DNA from: Albugo candida
Lineage: Eukaryota; Oomycota; Peronosporomycetes; Albuginales; Albuginaceae
Direction of reading: 5' to 3'
Length of the DNA: 64,000 nucleotides
NCBI GenBank assembly: GCA_905220665.1
Contig: CAJNAR010000173.1
Coordinates: 62,001 to 126,000, forward strand
Shown piece after piece: positions 32,726 to 43,804 of this stretch. The translations under genes and the position numbers were made by a program. Under the pieces are notes generated by a model. It was not told where the DNA came from. It saw only the letters and a program-made list of their open reading frames with translations, and made no database searches. How positions within the stretch are numbered: position 1 is the first letter of the stretch; each line of letters opens with the position of its first letter.

Positions 32726-35239
32726 ATGGAAGCGATCCCATCCATTCATTCACTCGATCCAAAATGCAGTCAAATCTTCCCCGAGAATTCAATAAAAGTC
32801 GCCGCACGCGTTTGGTCCGATTCCGAAAGGGAACACACGCTCCGAGTGTCAAATTCAAAATCCAATTCGGATCCCACTTTTATTATTATAATTGGCCTAC
32901 AGCTGCTACAAAAACTACAGCTCCCTAACAGCTCCTTTGCAATTGCCAGCCATAACGGAACACAACATATCGCTCGACTGTGTCTCAGTGACAGTATCGA
33001 CCACACTTTTGTCGTGCTTTCGCCCTTAATCGCTCATAATCTCCACATTTTCGACTCGGCGGTGACGTTGACACTACGAAGCATACGACCTTGTGAGCTC
33101 GGATACACAATTTACGACGCTCCTTTTCCCTTTTACAGCCATCGAGCGATTCCCAAAGTCGCAGATAAAGCTGTCATTGCTCCATTATTCAAATCTCTTT
33201 GGGATAACCAGTTGAAAGAATCCGTTCGGATCGACAGCTACGTCGATTGCTTGCAGGAATTCTTCAAAACGCCTCGACTCGTCCAGCAGAATGACGTCAT
33301 CGCGATCCCAATAAAGCATTCGATCGGTAGCCAATTCAATCCATTTGCCTATCGATCCGTTCATATCGCATCAAACTGTTGGGCCGACACCGAAATCGAT
33401 CGACAACGAGAGAATTGGATGATTCCACCTTCACTGCAACTGAGGACCACGTTCATTTTCTATCGCATCCAACAGCTCGGAACCTCAGCACTCGATCATG
33501 TCGTCCAATACATCACTCACGACACCGAATTGACTCAATGTGCGGCTGTAGCAGCAGTTGCTCCATCAGAGAGGCAACTTTGTCAGTATGACTCGTTCAT
33601 AAGCGGAAATCCTTTGGGCTTCCACGCTGTTCGACCGCTACCTTTTGCAGCTCGCGATACCCTCGACCTTGCATCTGTCTGTCGGTATACTCGCCTTCCC
33701 GTGTCGATACTTGTCGTAGGTCCTCGCGATATCGGGAAATCGATCGTGTATCAAGTCGCAGAACAATTGAACGCTTCTGTGGTGGAAATTCCATTCATCA
33801 AACTCTCTTCACTTGCGTCGGAATCGCAGATGAAACATACGCTCATGACACAAATCGACAAAGCCAAACGGATGATGCGATGTATTCTCTACGTCCGACA
33901 TTGTGGAGCCTTACATTCTCGCGATGAAGCAAGTGTTTCCAGCGTATTGATCGAATGCATTCAGCAGCTTTCTATGACGCATACAGCGCCTGGAAGCTTC
34001 CAAAGCGTTCCTCTGATTGCATGCACAGAGAACGATGATCTCCCGACGTCCATCTGTGCCGCATTTACGTATCACATTCGCGTCGAGTCTCCAAGTACGG
34101 AAGAACGAACGCTTCTTTTGACGTATTTGGCGCGTCGACACAACTTTCGCGCTGACATCGATTGGAATTCGATCGCTACAAAGCTTTCCAACGCCTCGCT
34201 CCATCAATTAGAAACGATCATGCAGTCTGCTGCACAGAATGCAATCCAAACGAAAAGCTCTGAGGAGACGATACACATTTCACGCGACGATGTGCTCTGT
34301 GCTGCAAAACTCTGTCAACGCGTCGATCATTGTCGAATTCCAAAAGTAAGTTGGGAAGACGTCGGCGGCCTCGAAGACGTCAAGCGAGAAATCATCGATT
34401 TGGTGCAAGTACCTCTCCAGCATCCCGAGTTTTTCGATACGAATGGTGGAACGCGTTCGGGGCTTTTACTTTACGGACCGCCGGGAACGGGGAAAACGCT
34501 TATCGCCAAAGCGATTGCCACGGAATGTCAGCTCCATTTTGTCAATATAAAAGGACCCGAATTGCTGAATATGTACATTGGCGAAAGTGAGCGAAATATC
34601 AGACAGCTGTTTGCTACAGCCCGTGCCAATCAACCTTGTATTCTCTTCTTTGACGAGCTTGATGCCTTGGCGCCGATGCGAGGTCGAGGGTCTGATTCTG
34701 CTGGCGTGATGGATCGTGTGGTGAGTCAACTTTTGACAGAAATTGACGGAGTACAAAGCTCTCGGAAACATGAGCATATCTACGTGATTGGAGCTACCAA
34801 TCGTCCGGATTTGCTGGATACAGCTCTTCTACGACCTGGTCGTTTCGATCGAATGGTGTACCTCGGAGTGCCCACAGACGTCGATGCTCATGTGAGAATC
34901 CTTGAGGCTCTTACGCGAGAATTCAACATGGACGATGATGTCGACCTCCACCAAGTCGTCATGCGATGTTCCCAGCGCGCATTGACAGGCGCAGATTGCT
35001 ACGCGATCGCTTCCAACGCGCTGGCTACAGCGTTACACGAGCGCATTGTCGACATCGAGCGAACAGGTATCGACGCAAGTGAACCGCAAGCTACAGAGCT
35101 TCCAATTGTCATCTGTCAAAGCCATTTTCTCCATGCGATTCAGACAGTAAAGCCTTCGGTCTCGTGCGCGGATTTGAAGCATTATGAACGACTTCGAGCG
35201 CAATTTGAAGGGAAAATCGGTTCCGAAACGGATCTTTAA
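32726..35239 (+). CDS. PEX6: Peroxisome biogenesis AAA ATPase PEX6
   Basis: A single-exon gene of 837 aa. PEX6 works with PEX1 as a double-ring ATPase at the peroxisomal membrane and pulls ubiquitinated PEX5 back to the cytosol. The C-terminal D2 AAA domain is intact: 'VSWEDVGGLEDVKREI' at about 537, Walker A 'GPPGTGKT' at about 581, Walker B 'CILFFDELDALAP' at about 636, and 'GATNRPDLLDTALLRPGRFD', the sensor and arginine finger region. The first AAA domain (about 320-470) is degenerate, with 'VGPRDIGKS' in place of Walker A, as is usual for PEX6 D1. The N-terminal 300 residues are diverged. The family is otherwise shared with CDC48 and PEX1; the degenerate D1 with canonical D2 favours PEX6. 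Confidence 0.85.
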   Translation: MEAIPSIHSLDPKCSQIFPENSIKVAARVWSDSEREHTLRVSNSKSNSDPTFIIIIGLQLLQKLQLPNSSFAIASHNGTQHIARLCLSDSIDHTFVVLSPLIAHNLHIFDSAVTLTLRSIRPCELGYTIYDAPFPFYSHRAIPKVADKAVIAPLFKSLWDNQLKESVRIDSYVDCLQEFFKTPRLVQQNDVIAIPIKHSIGSQFNPFAYRSVHIASNCWADTEIDRQRENWMIPPSLQLRTTFIFYRIQQLGTSALDHVVQYITHDTELTQCAAVAAVAPSERQLCQYDSFISGNPLGFHAVRPLPFAARDTLDLASVCRYTRLPVSILVVGPRDIGKSIVYQVAEQLNASVVEIPFIKLSSLASESQMKHTLMTQIDKAKRMMRCILYVRHCGALHSRDEASVSSVLIECIQQLSMTHTAPGSFQSVPLIACTENDDLPTSICAAFTYHIRVESPSTEERTLLLTYLARRHNFRADIDWNSIATKLSNASLHQLETIMQSAAQNAIQTKSSEETIHISRDDVLCAAKLCQRVDHCRIPKVSWEDVGGLEDVKREIIDLVQVPLQHPEFFDTNGGTRSGLLLYGPPGTGKTLIAKAIATECQLHFVNIKGPELLNMYIGESERNIRQLFATARANQPCILFFDELDALAPMRGRGSDSAGVMDRVVSQLLTEIDGVQSSRKHEHIYVIGATNRPDLLDTALLRPGRFDRMVYLGVPTDVDAHVRILEALTREFNMDDDVDLHQVVMRCSQRALTGADCYAIASNALATALHERIVDIERTGIDASEPQATELPIVICQSHFLHAIQTVKPSVSCADLKHYERLRAQFEGKIGSETDL

Positions 35240-35258
35240 TTAACACGACGCCAAATGT

Positions 35259-36319
35259 ATGCGATACGCTTCTTCGAGTGACAATACGACCAGTATGGAA
35301 TCTGTCCAAGTTCTTCGCGATGCTCAGGAACGATACGTGTTGCAGGGTCGATTTCGGAACGCTCGTAATCAGCTTTTAGCTTTCTATGGTATCCTCCCCG
35401 CTCCATCGCATTCGGTCCGCGGAATCATTTTATTTTTCCACGGAATTGGCGAGTACGCCGGTCGCTTTGTCCACGTGTTTCAGTATCTCAGCGAAATTGG
35501 TTTTGCGTCATTTTCGTACGATTACGTGGGGCATGGACATAGTCAAAATGACCACAATCTTCGGGCGCATATGGAGCGATTTCAATACATTTTGGACGAT
35601 TGCCATCAGTACGCCGCGCTCGTTAGGGATGAGCTGCTTTACAAAGCCCATAACGTGCTCCTGGAGAAAAAATACTCGCACAAGCCGTTCATTGTGATGG
35701 GAATCTCCTTTGGAGCATTGGTGGGTCTCCATTTCGTCCTTTCCGAACGTCATCGCGTCGATGGACTAGTGCTTGTATCACCGGCGATATCGGTCGAGTA
35801 CACGCCGATCTTACGGTTCCAGCAAGCTCTTGCCAAGGTCTTGGTCACACTGCTACCGAATGCTCCATTGGTGCCTGGGGTCAACATGCAAGGTGCGAAT
35901 ACAGCGATGTAACACGTCGCACTCTGAATGTTGTTGCAGGTCTTTCCAAGGACAAACAAGCTGTTCGAGAATACATTGGCGATCCATTGATATACGCGTC
36001 CAACCTCACAGTACGTACGGGTTTCGAGATCCTTCAGGCGATGCGATCGATTAAAGAAGCTGGTGAATTGTACAAAAGCAGCAGTGCATTCAGTCGAGTG
36101 CCATTGCTACTTGTCCAAGGAACGGAGGATATCGTCACAAGCGTACGATCGGCAGAGCGTTTCTTTGACCGAATTGGCTCCAACGATAAAACGTTCCAAG
36201 TCGTCAACGGAGGGTATCATTGTCTGTTCCATGAGCCGGAAAAGATGCACATTTTACATCGAATCTCACTTTGGCTGTTTTCCCGTTTTCCCGGCGACAA
36301 TCCGACTTCGAAATTGTAG
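35259..36319 (+). CDS. Monoacylglycerol lipase-like alpha/beta hydrolase
   Basis: Two exons, 35259-35892 and 35940-36319, separated by a 47-nt intron, give 337 aa. The family releases fatty acid and glycerol from monoacylglycerol. The Hydrolase_4 block 'RGIILFFHGIGEYAGRF' holds the oxyanion loop (HG). The nucleophile motif is G-I-S-F-G (family usual G-H-S-M-G). The acid is in 'VQGTEDIVTS' and the histidine in 'NGGYHCLFHEPEK'. 'FSYDYVGHGHSQ' is the usual D-x-x-G-H-G-x-S block. The replaced residues around the Ser may shift substrate preference. ATG 35259 and a second ATG at 35295 are both possible starts. The gene begins only 20 bp after PEX6. Confidence 0.85.
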
Positions 36320-36437
36320 GCCGAGGACGCGCTTCGAGTCGATTGAGAGAGCATTTCGTTTAAAGGCGTTGAGGCATACACATTGCATATGAATGTGAAA
36401 CATAGTTCGAGACGCGGAGTCGTATGCTTTTGATCAC

Positions 36438-39138
36438 TTACGCATTTTCAGTCAGAATCAGTGAATGCGTTCCATTACTCGCTGCTCTGATAACGCGACT
36501 TGGAATCACGTCAAAGTGTCCGAGACGACACACGCCAAGCCGTTGGTCTTCCGACAACACCATAACGGAGTATTCATTGCACACAACGTTTCTTCCGTGA
36601 CGCCAGATATCTCCATTTTCTGATGGGAAATTCATTGGTTTTGGGCAAAGAAATGTGTCGGAGATGGAAGAACCGCTTTGATACAATACTCCATTTCGCG
36701 CCAAGAAATATGACATTTTGGGTGAAAGTGCAGCGTCGACGATATGTATCCATTGCGTATCCGCGAGAGCTATCACTTGTTTAGGCGTGCAGACATCCAT
36801 GAACGAATACTGTCCCAATTGCCCGTATTTTCCGTTGCCCCAAGTGAACACACTTCCATTACACGTTAAGGCGATATTGTGATGTTTTCCGGCGAAAACG
36901 CGACGCACTGTGGACGTCTCATACTGCCAATCGCCGGTTTCCAAGAGCGTTTGTGTGATCCATTCGGTGGGAATTCGAGTCGGAGACGCGTCCATATCAT
37001 CTTTTGTGGGTCGTCCGAGCTTCCAGAATCGATTACATCCCCAAGAAAAGACATCTCCTTTGGAGGAAAGCGCCATGGAGTGCACCTCGCCGCTTATCAC
37101 TTGTGTGATGTACGACCCACAGAGCGCTGTGACGTGAATTGGCGTGCTCGAGTGCTGCGTTAGCAAAGGTTCACCCAATTGACCTCGTGTGTGGCTGCCC
37201 CATGAAAAAACGTGCCCGTTCACGTCAGAGGCCAAAGTGTGATATGCGCCGCACGCAATCGATCGAACGTGCTTTTGAGACAGTAGCCCACACACCCTTT
37301 TTGGAGCGTTTTGTGATCGATCGTGGCCCATCGGGAGCGTGTAACCCAGTCTTCCATGGATATTGTCGCCCCAGGTGTAGACGTGTCCAATATCGGAGGT
37401 CACTGCAAAAAAGCGAAAGCCGACGCTCATTTCTGCGATTTCCGGCTCGAAATGCACGCGCGTACGTGTACAGGGAATCGACTCCGCATCAGTATGGTCT
37501 TCGTACTGGCTGAGAAGATACAGCGTCGGGTTTTGAGACTGGAACGTCTCAGGCGACAATTGAGATTTCGCACTCCGGGCGAAAGTCTGATTCTGAGTAT
37601 GAGAAATCTGAGTCTGAGAAATGGCCTGGAAGCTGATTTGCGTGCATTGGAGGTTTTCTCTGCGCTTGGGGGAGTTGGAGAGGATAAGGCGACACGAGTT
37701 GCAATGTCTGATATGGTGGAGACGCAAAGACAGGAACTCCACGGCTACTTGAAAGTTGGCCAATGCGAATCCAAGCGCTGTAGCGTTCGAATTGATAAAG
37801 TGATACTGGTCGATGTACGCCAGAATAGCGGGTAACGGGATTGGGGACTTTGCTGCTGGGTAGTCTGTTTGGCGTGAAAGTTGGATGAGGACGTATAAAA
37901 GCTGATCGAGGAGATCATCGGTCGTGAGCTGATAGGAGGCTATACTGAGTTGACAAGAATTACAAGGTTATCAAATACGGAAGGTTGCACAGGAAAGAGG
38001 ACGTACCGAGATTGGACGGATAATGGTGGTGTAGATGATTGAGGATAGACGTATTGATACACTGTAGAGTATCACGAAGAACACGAAGCATTTCAAGTGG
38101 CGTCCGGCAACCTGCGAGTGTTTTTAGGCACGATACAGCTTCTTTTTGCTCACACTATAATGAAACGAATAGTATCACAAGATAAGAGATAACGTGTTAT
38201 GGCCGACCTGGTAATCTTTTGGAATTTGCAAATCGTGAGGGGTGTGGAACTGTAAATACCGCAAACTTGTGGTAAATATGGTCCCTTCCGCTTGCATACT
38301 TTGTCGAAGAGATTCGAATAAAATCGAATGCGTCCTTTTCAGCAAAAAAGACTCCACCACTTGCTCGATCGGTAGCGTAACTGGATGGAAAGTAATCGAA
38401 CTGTCTTGTGCACTTGATGTTTTTGCCGTTGTGTTGCTGGCAAGTCGTCGGACAGCTTCTTCCCACTCCTGGCGTAAATATGCAACAAGAGGACGACCAT
38501 TCCGTGCTTGAGCTTGGTCTTGAAGTCCAAATTGCTTCACTTTGGCAACTACATGCTCTAAATGTTTGAAAACGCACTCATTTTCCAAGTACGATCGGAG
38601 GATGGCTAGGTGACATGACAATAATGGCATGATACCTTTCGATATTACATAATGCAGCGACGATGTACCGGTATATCCTTGGTAGGTAGGTTCATCCATG
38701 TCGTCTGGATCCGTGGGAACGGAGATACCGCCAATTAGAGGGCAGCTGAGGTGAAGCACCGTGATCTGAAGTAATGTGAGCGATTGGACTGATAGAAAAG
38801 CAAAGCACAAATCGCACCGTTTGATGGAAAATCGTCTTCTCTTCCGACAATAGAATGCGCACGATCCTTTCTTCTTTGAATCCCTCCGCAGTTCGAATTG
38901 TCGAACCATCCACTTGGATAGAATGGCCATTGAGCGTCTCAAAGTGTCCTATCTTGTCCGTCTCGCTTGGACTCGAAGAAGGGATCAGAACGTGATTGTA
39001 AAGATCGTGAATGTTGAGCTTTTGATAAGCGAGTAAAGAGCGTGACTGTGGTACACATAGTATGCTACCACAGGGTAAAATGCGTTGTCGAGTTGCCAGT
39101 TCATCGGCAAGTAACTGATAAAAGCTTGCGTCTTTCAT
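36438..39138 (-). CDS. VPS9-domain and RCC1-repeat protein (putative Rab GEF)
   Basis: Exons 39138-38809, 38765-38208, 38154-38007 and 37939-36438 give 845 aa in phase. The VPS9 region (about residues 305-425) shows 'KTLAGCRTPLEMLRVLRD' and, after a splice, 'TTDDLLDQLLYVLIQ', 'PAILAYIDQYHF' and 'FALANFQVAVEFLS'. These are the Asp and Tyr-bearing helices that catalyse nucleotide exchange on Rab5-type GTPases. RCC1 repeats follow (about residues 525-845): 'VYTWGDNIHGRLG', 'VFSWGSHTRGQLG', 'DVFSWGCNRFWKLG', 'VFTWGNGKYGQLG'. The N-terminal 300 residues are helical and unrecognised. Alsin (ALS2) also pairs RCC1 and VPS9, but in the opposite order. Expected role: endosomal traffic. Confidence 0.75.
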
Positions 39139-40135
39139 GCTTCATAGGATTCGTCGATAATGAAACACAGATGTGAGGTGTCCACATTATATTTGTCTTA
39201 GTGTAATCACACTATTACAAGTGTGGAAGATAAATTCGCCGCAAAATGGCAAATTGCTATGCATTACGATTTTCTATCTGATTCTCATTGACTTGGTGCT
39301 TCTCGATCACACACATTCAGCTCGAAAAGTGGGGTGAATTCCATGTGGAATAAGAGACTCACGACGGATCACTTTACGCGAGTCAGATACAGCGAAGAAG
39401 TTTCCCAAGCTGAAGACATTATTGTACAATTGGTATGGTAGAAAATTAATTGGGGTGGAAGTTCGAGTCTTACCTGACTTTATTTGTGAGTCGTATCCGA
39501 ATGTTATCCTCAAAGTGGGTCTGTAATGCTAAGTAGCGATTGTATTTGTCTTACGCGATAAAAGGATTCGGATGGACAGAGTCGTTGCTATCGGAAAAGA
39601 ACGGAGCGTAGTTGGATAGGCTCCCAACTATAGTGTTTGGTCAGTATTTACGCTCTAGTAGCTTCTCAACGTTCAGCTATACATATTTGTTCTCTTCCAT
39701 TATCAGCCAATTGTTCAATCTGATAGCATGCTAGACATCCTTTGCACGGATTTCCTGCGCTAAATACTCATTTTGGATGCGTATTGAGGCACCAGAGAGC
39801 GTAATAACCGCCTAAAGGTAACAAACATGTGACTTCACAGTGTCAAGCCGTCAGTCACATCAAACTAGAGTCGGATGACGCATCTGCTCATCAAAAGATC
39901 GAATACCATCAAGAGTGTTTTTCATCCAATCGATACAGCCTGGTACAGCCCCCGATTCGGATTGGTCAATATCATTTGTCATCGGAAACCATCCATCCGC
40001 AGTGACACCATTTCAACGTTTTTGAAGCTATTTCGCTGTCGTCGGCAATTCAAACACCTCAGTGGCTCAACAAACATCGATAGAACTCACGCTATATTGG
40101 TGCAAAAGCTTTGCCTTCGATCTAACTATTGAAAT
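39139..40135. promoter_or_regulatory. Divergent intergenic region (VPS9-RCC1 / GluRS)
   Basis: 997 bp between start codons of opposite strands. The 85-codon frame 39875-40132 ends just before the GluRS ATG and is probably 5' leader, not a gene. No specific motif is supported. Confidence 0.35.
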
Positions 40136-42454
40136 ATGAGTTTGAAAAAGAGTACAAAAGCGAAAAACGAGCATCCTACAGACGATATACAAGCGTACAT
40201 TGATCTACTTGAGTTCCCAAAATCTAACGAGCATTACGTGCTCTACTCTTCAGAAGACAGCTCTAAACGTTTACCGGTAGCAACTTCTATCCTTTCACAA
40301 CTTATTTTACCATCACATCCGGTATACTTTCAAAACATATCCCTTATAAAACCTTCAACAGACGTGATACTTGTCTTACCAACTCGCGAGATTCTTTTTG
40401 GCGATTTTGCCATTGCTCGCTGGTATGCTCGCTTGCATGGAAGCTCTCACGGTATCTATGGAAGTTCATCCCCAACTCATTCGGCAGGATCATCCTTGCA
40501 AGCTTTTCAGATCGATGCATGGCTGGATTTTGCGCTTCAACATTTTACCTCCAAAAATGAATCACAATCTGGACTTGCTATTTTAAACCAATACTTGCTG
40601 CAGCACACATTTCTGGTCGGGTACGCCCTCAGCCTCGCCGACATCGCTGTTTTCTCCCTTCTGACCAAACAAACCGACCAAGAAACTTCATCGTACGGCC
40701 ATATTGCCCGCTGGATAGCTCATCTTCAAGCAGAGCCAATTTTCAAAACAGCTGCAACCTCACTTCACCAACAGCCTCCAATCAAAGCCCCGAGAAAGAC
40801 CGTATCGACAAGTCAAAAAGGGAAGACAAGCGGAAGCTGCCCTCCACTACAGGGCGCTGAATTCGGTCAAGTGGTCACCCGATTCCCTCCCGAGCCTAGC
40901 GGTTATCTCCATATTGGTCACGTCAAAGCTTGCATGCTCAATCATCATTACGCTCGATTTTACAATGGTAGGCTAATTGTCCGTTTCGATGACACCAATC
41001 CGTCGAAAGAGAAGGAAGAATTCGAAGTATCCATTCTGGAAGACCTTAAACGCCTGGAAATCGTCCCTGATCAAATTTCATACACTTCTGACTTTTTCCC
41101 TCGTATCGTCGAATATGCAAAGACTCTCATCCAAAAGGGTCTTGCGTACATGGATAACACACCACAGGAACGGATGCGGGAAGAAAGGATGAATGGAATC
41201 GCTTCAATTTGTAGAGAACAATCCGTCATAGTCGCATCAAAACTCTTTGAAGAAATGTTGCAGCCTTCCAGTGCTTCTTCTGGAGATGGATATTGTCTCC
41301 GAGCCAAAATTGATATGGTGGCCAACAACAAGACCATGCGTGATCCTGTCATTTTTCGACGTAACCTGACGCCACATCATCGTACAGGCACAACGTATTG
41401 TGCGTATCCGACGTACGACCTCGCATGTCCAATTGTCGACTCCTTGGAAGGAGTTACACACACACTGCGTACAACCGAGTACAATGATCGAGATGAGCAA
41501 TATCAGTGGATTCTCTCTGCTCTTGATCTCCGCAAAGTGCGTATACATTCATTTGCGCGTATGAATTTCGTCTATTCGGTTCTCTCCAAACGCAAATTGC
41601 AGTGGTTTGTGGACCATAAGCATGTGACAGGCTGGGACGATCCCAGATTCCCCACCGTTCGCGGTGTCCTACGTCGAGGTGTTCAAGTCGAAGCACTTCG
41701 AGAATTCATTTTGAGTCAAGGTGCATCTCGTCGAATCACCGATATGGAGTGGGATAAGTTCTGGACAGTGAACAAACGCGTCATCGATCCTAAGGCTGGC
41801 CGATACTTTGCTATTCAGAAGAAAAGCGCCGTTCGACTCCGACTCACCAACATCAAGGAGGATGTCATGATTGGATTACCGATCGCACTTCATCCTAAAG
41901 ATCCTTCCATGGGCGAGAAAATGATGCGTTTTGGACGTGAATTACTCCTCGAACGGGAGGATGTGAATCAAATGGAAGAAGGACAGGAAGTGACTCTAAT
42001 GCGTCACGGCAATATTGTCATCCGAAGAATTCATTATGCGGCACAAAATGATGCAAATGGGGAAAAGCCCGAGGTGACACTTGTGGAAGCAGAAGACTTT
42101 CCCGCCGGAGATTTTAAAAAGACAAAGCTTAAAGTCACGTGGCTAGCGAATGTTCCTGATTTGGTACCCACGCAACTGGTGGAATTTGACTTTTTACTGT
42201 CGAAACCAAAATTGGAGGAAAATGATAATTTTGAGGATTTTCTGACTCCAGTCACAAGAGCCGAAATGGAGTGTGTTGGCGACCACGCGCTTCGGAATGT
42301 GAAGGAGGGCGATGTAATTCAACTGGAAAGGAGAGGGTACTTTCGCGTGGATCGACCATTGCTATCAGCGACCAAACCTTTGGTTTTGTTTATGATTCCG
42401 GACGGAAAAGTGAAAGCGATGTCAACGTTATCGACAAATTTGACACATCGTTAA
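40136..42454 (+). CDS. Cytosolic glutamyl-tRNA synthetase
   Basis: Intronless, 772 aa. It charges tRNA-Glu with glutamate. The first 210 residues form a GST-like domain, as in eukaryotic cytosolic GluRS. The class I catalytic core starts at about residue 240: 'TRFPPEPSGYLHIGHVKA' holds the HIGH signature, and 'VLSKRKLQWFVD' holds the KMSKS-equivalent loop (SKRKL). 'RFDDTNPSKEKEEF' is the GluRS/GlnRS archaeal-eukaryotic class block. The C-terminal beta-barrel anticodon domain spans about 590-760. The absence of a QS-specific insertion and the presence of the GST-like domain favour GluRS over GlnRS. No mitochondrial presequence is visible. Confidence 0.9.
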   Translation: MSLKKSTKAKNEHPTDDIQAYIDLLEFPKSNEHYVLYSSEDSSKRLPVATSILSQLILPSHPVYFQNISLIKPSTDVILVLPTREILFGDFAIARWYARLHGSSHGIYGSSSPTHSAGSSLQAFQIDAWLDFALQHFTSKNESQSGLAILNQYLLQHTFLVGYALSLADIAVFSLLTKQTDQETSSYGHIARWIAHLQAEPIFKTAATSLHQQPPIKAPRKTVSTSQKGKTSGSCPPLQGAEFGQVVTRFPPEPSGYLHIGHVKACMLNHHYARFYNGRLIVRFDDTNPSKEKEEFEVSILEDLKRLEIVPDQISYTSDFFPRIVEYAKTLIQKGLAYMDNTPQERMREERMNGIASICREQSVIVASKLFEEMLQPSSASSGDGYCLRAKIDMVANNKTMRDPVIFRRNLTPHHRTGTTYCAYPTYDLACPIVDSLEGVTHTLRTTEYNDRDEQYQWILSALDLRKVRIHSFARMNFVYSVLSKRKLQWFVDHKHVTGWDDPRFPTVRGVLRRGVQVEALREFILSQGASRRITDMEWDKFWTVNKRVIDPKAGRYFAIQKKSAVRLRLTNIKEDVMIGLPIALHPKDPSMGEKMMRFGRELLLEREDVNQMEEGQEVTLMRHGNIVIRRIHYAAQNDANGEKPEVTLVEAEDFPAGDFKKTKLKVTWLANVPDLVPTQLVEFDFLLSKPKLEENDNFEDFLTPVTRAEMECVGDHALRNVKEGDVIQLERRGYFRVDRPLLSATKPLVLFMIPDGKVKAMSTLSTNLTHR

Positions 42455-43804
42455 AGTGGAAATTTGAAAGTTCAATCGTTTGTGATTGTAAGTCAAATTG
42501 TGGACTGAAGGCTTTCGGTTGTGGAGCGAGTTCGATTAAGTAATTGACAATGATTTAAAAGAACTTTTCTATTTGTTTAAGTAATGGATCATTTTCCTCT
42601 CACATAAGTTTTGGATTGATTTTGGCAGAGGATTTCCGCCATCGACTGAAAGTACAGCTCAGGATTGTAATCAATATATGACAAGAAAGCTCTTCGCTGT
42701 GATCTCGCTTTGTATCGGGACATCAATGTGGTAATGGCATACCCTTTGTCGTAAAGTATGGGTACAATTCTCACTTAGACGTACAGATATCATGTGACAG
42801 CAAAGGCTGTTGGAGTGCAAAAATTCCGGAGAGATTGACAGATCTTTGCGTCAGACTCGTTCTCACTTTTTGGGGTACGAGTTGCAGTGAATGTCATGGA
42901 TCTCTATTAGTACCAAGCTTGGAAATCATTAGATCATAGTTCCAACACAGCAAAAAAGACCGAACACACTGCGCAAAAGTCAGCCTCAATTACTCCAGGG
43001 CGATGTAGCTATACTATCGAGTGTGTCGAGCACGCAAGTGCGCTCGTCTCTAAGCCCAAAGAATTGGTTTGATACTTTCTTATAGAAAGAACGTATTTGC
43101 TTTTAAAACAGCGTAAAGATTGGGCGAAATGGCCGAATCAACTTTTGTAAGCAAAATATCAGACTTTTGATATCCAAATTCATGTTAGTCACACATTGAG
43201 ACACGTTTTTTGCAAGCAAATTCACGATTGAGCTTTTGAAACAGAGTTTCCACGCAGTTGAGCGATCAGCTCAGGATTCGGTGACTGCTAGTTCCGCGTC
43301 GGTAGTATTATTCAGTGAAATGATACCAACGATTGGTACCGATCCAAGTCAAATAAAACGTAAGGAACACCCGCCGTTGCCTCGCATTGGCTCAAATGAA
43401 TGGTTTATTACAGTGATCAAGAGATTAGCAGCACGGCCTGACAGATACATTCAGTTAACCCGTCGAGGATACGCGATCTGAATTATTCGCAGACAAAGAG
43501 CTTTCTCTGCGCATCGAGAAAGAAAAGTTTTGGGACCGAGTGAAGAATATATTTATGAGAGAAGATATAAGCGCGAGACATTTGGTCTCGATTTGAAAGA
43601 GAGAATATTAGTGCCAGTGGTCACGAATTGGCACTGCGGTATCAATGAATACATTTAGTGAAATAGTGACACTCAGAGTCCAAGATTGGTCGGTAGCCTT
43701 TACTGAAAGAGATGAAATTGTGAATACTTAATTACTGCCATACCAACTGGCAATAAAAGTAATGTTGCGTGAATGTACGTGTATTTGACTGGCAATCGAT
43801 CAAA
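42455..43804. other. Intergenic; one weak minus-strand ORF
   Basis: Minus strand 42774-42589 encodes 61 residues including 'RYKARSQRRAFLSYIDYNPELYF'-like spacing (R-R-x-x-L-x-Y-I, then N-P-x-x-Y). This faintly recalls the C-terminal helix of ribosomal protein S15, so a broken or multi-exon mitochondrial S15 gene is conceivable. A plus ORF at 43236-43481 has no recognisable content and starts without ATG. Confidence 0.3.

Noticed and set aside
37139..37835. Plus-strand ORFs of 124 and 170 codons opposite the RCC1 repeats
   Set aside because: They are antisense shadows of the strongly coding minus strand; no domain similarity.
42589..42774. Mitochondrial ribosomal protein S15 gene
   Set aside because: Only the R-R-x-x-L-x-Y pattern resembles S15; no start, no S15 core helices found upstream. 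Left as a weak note.
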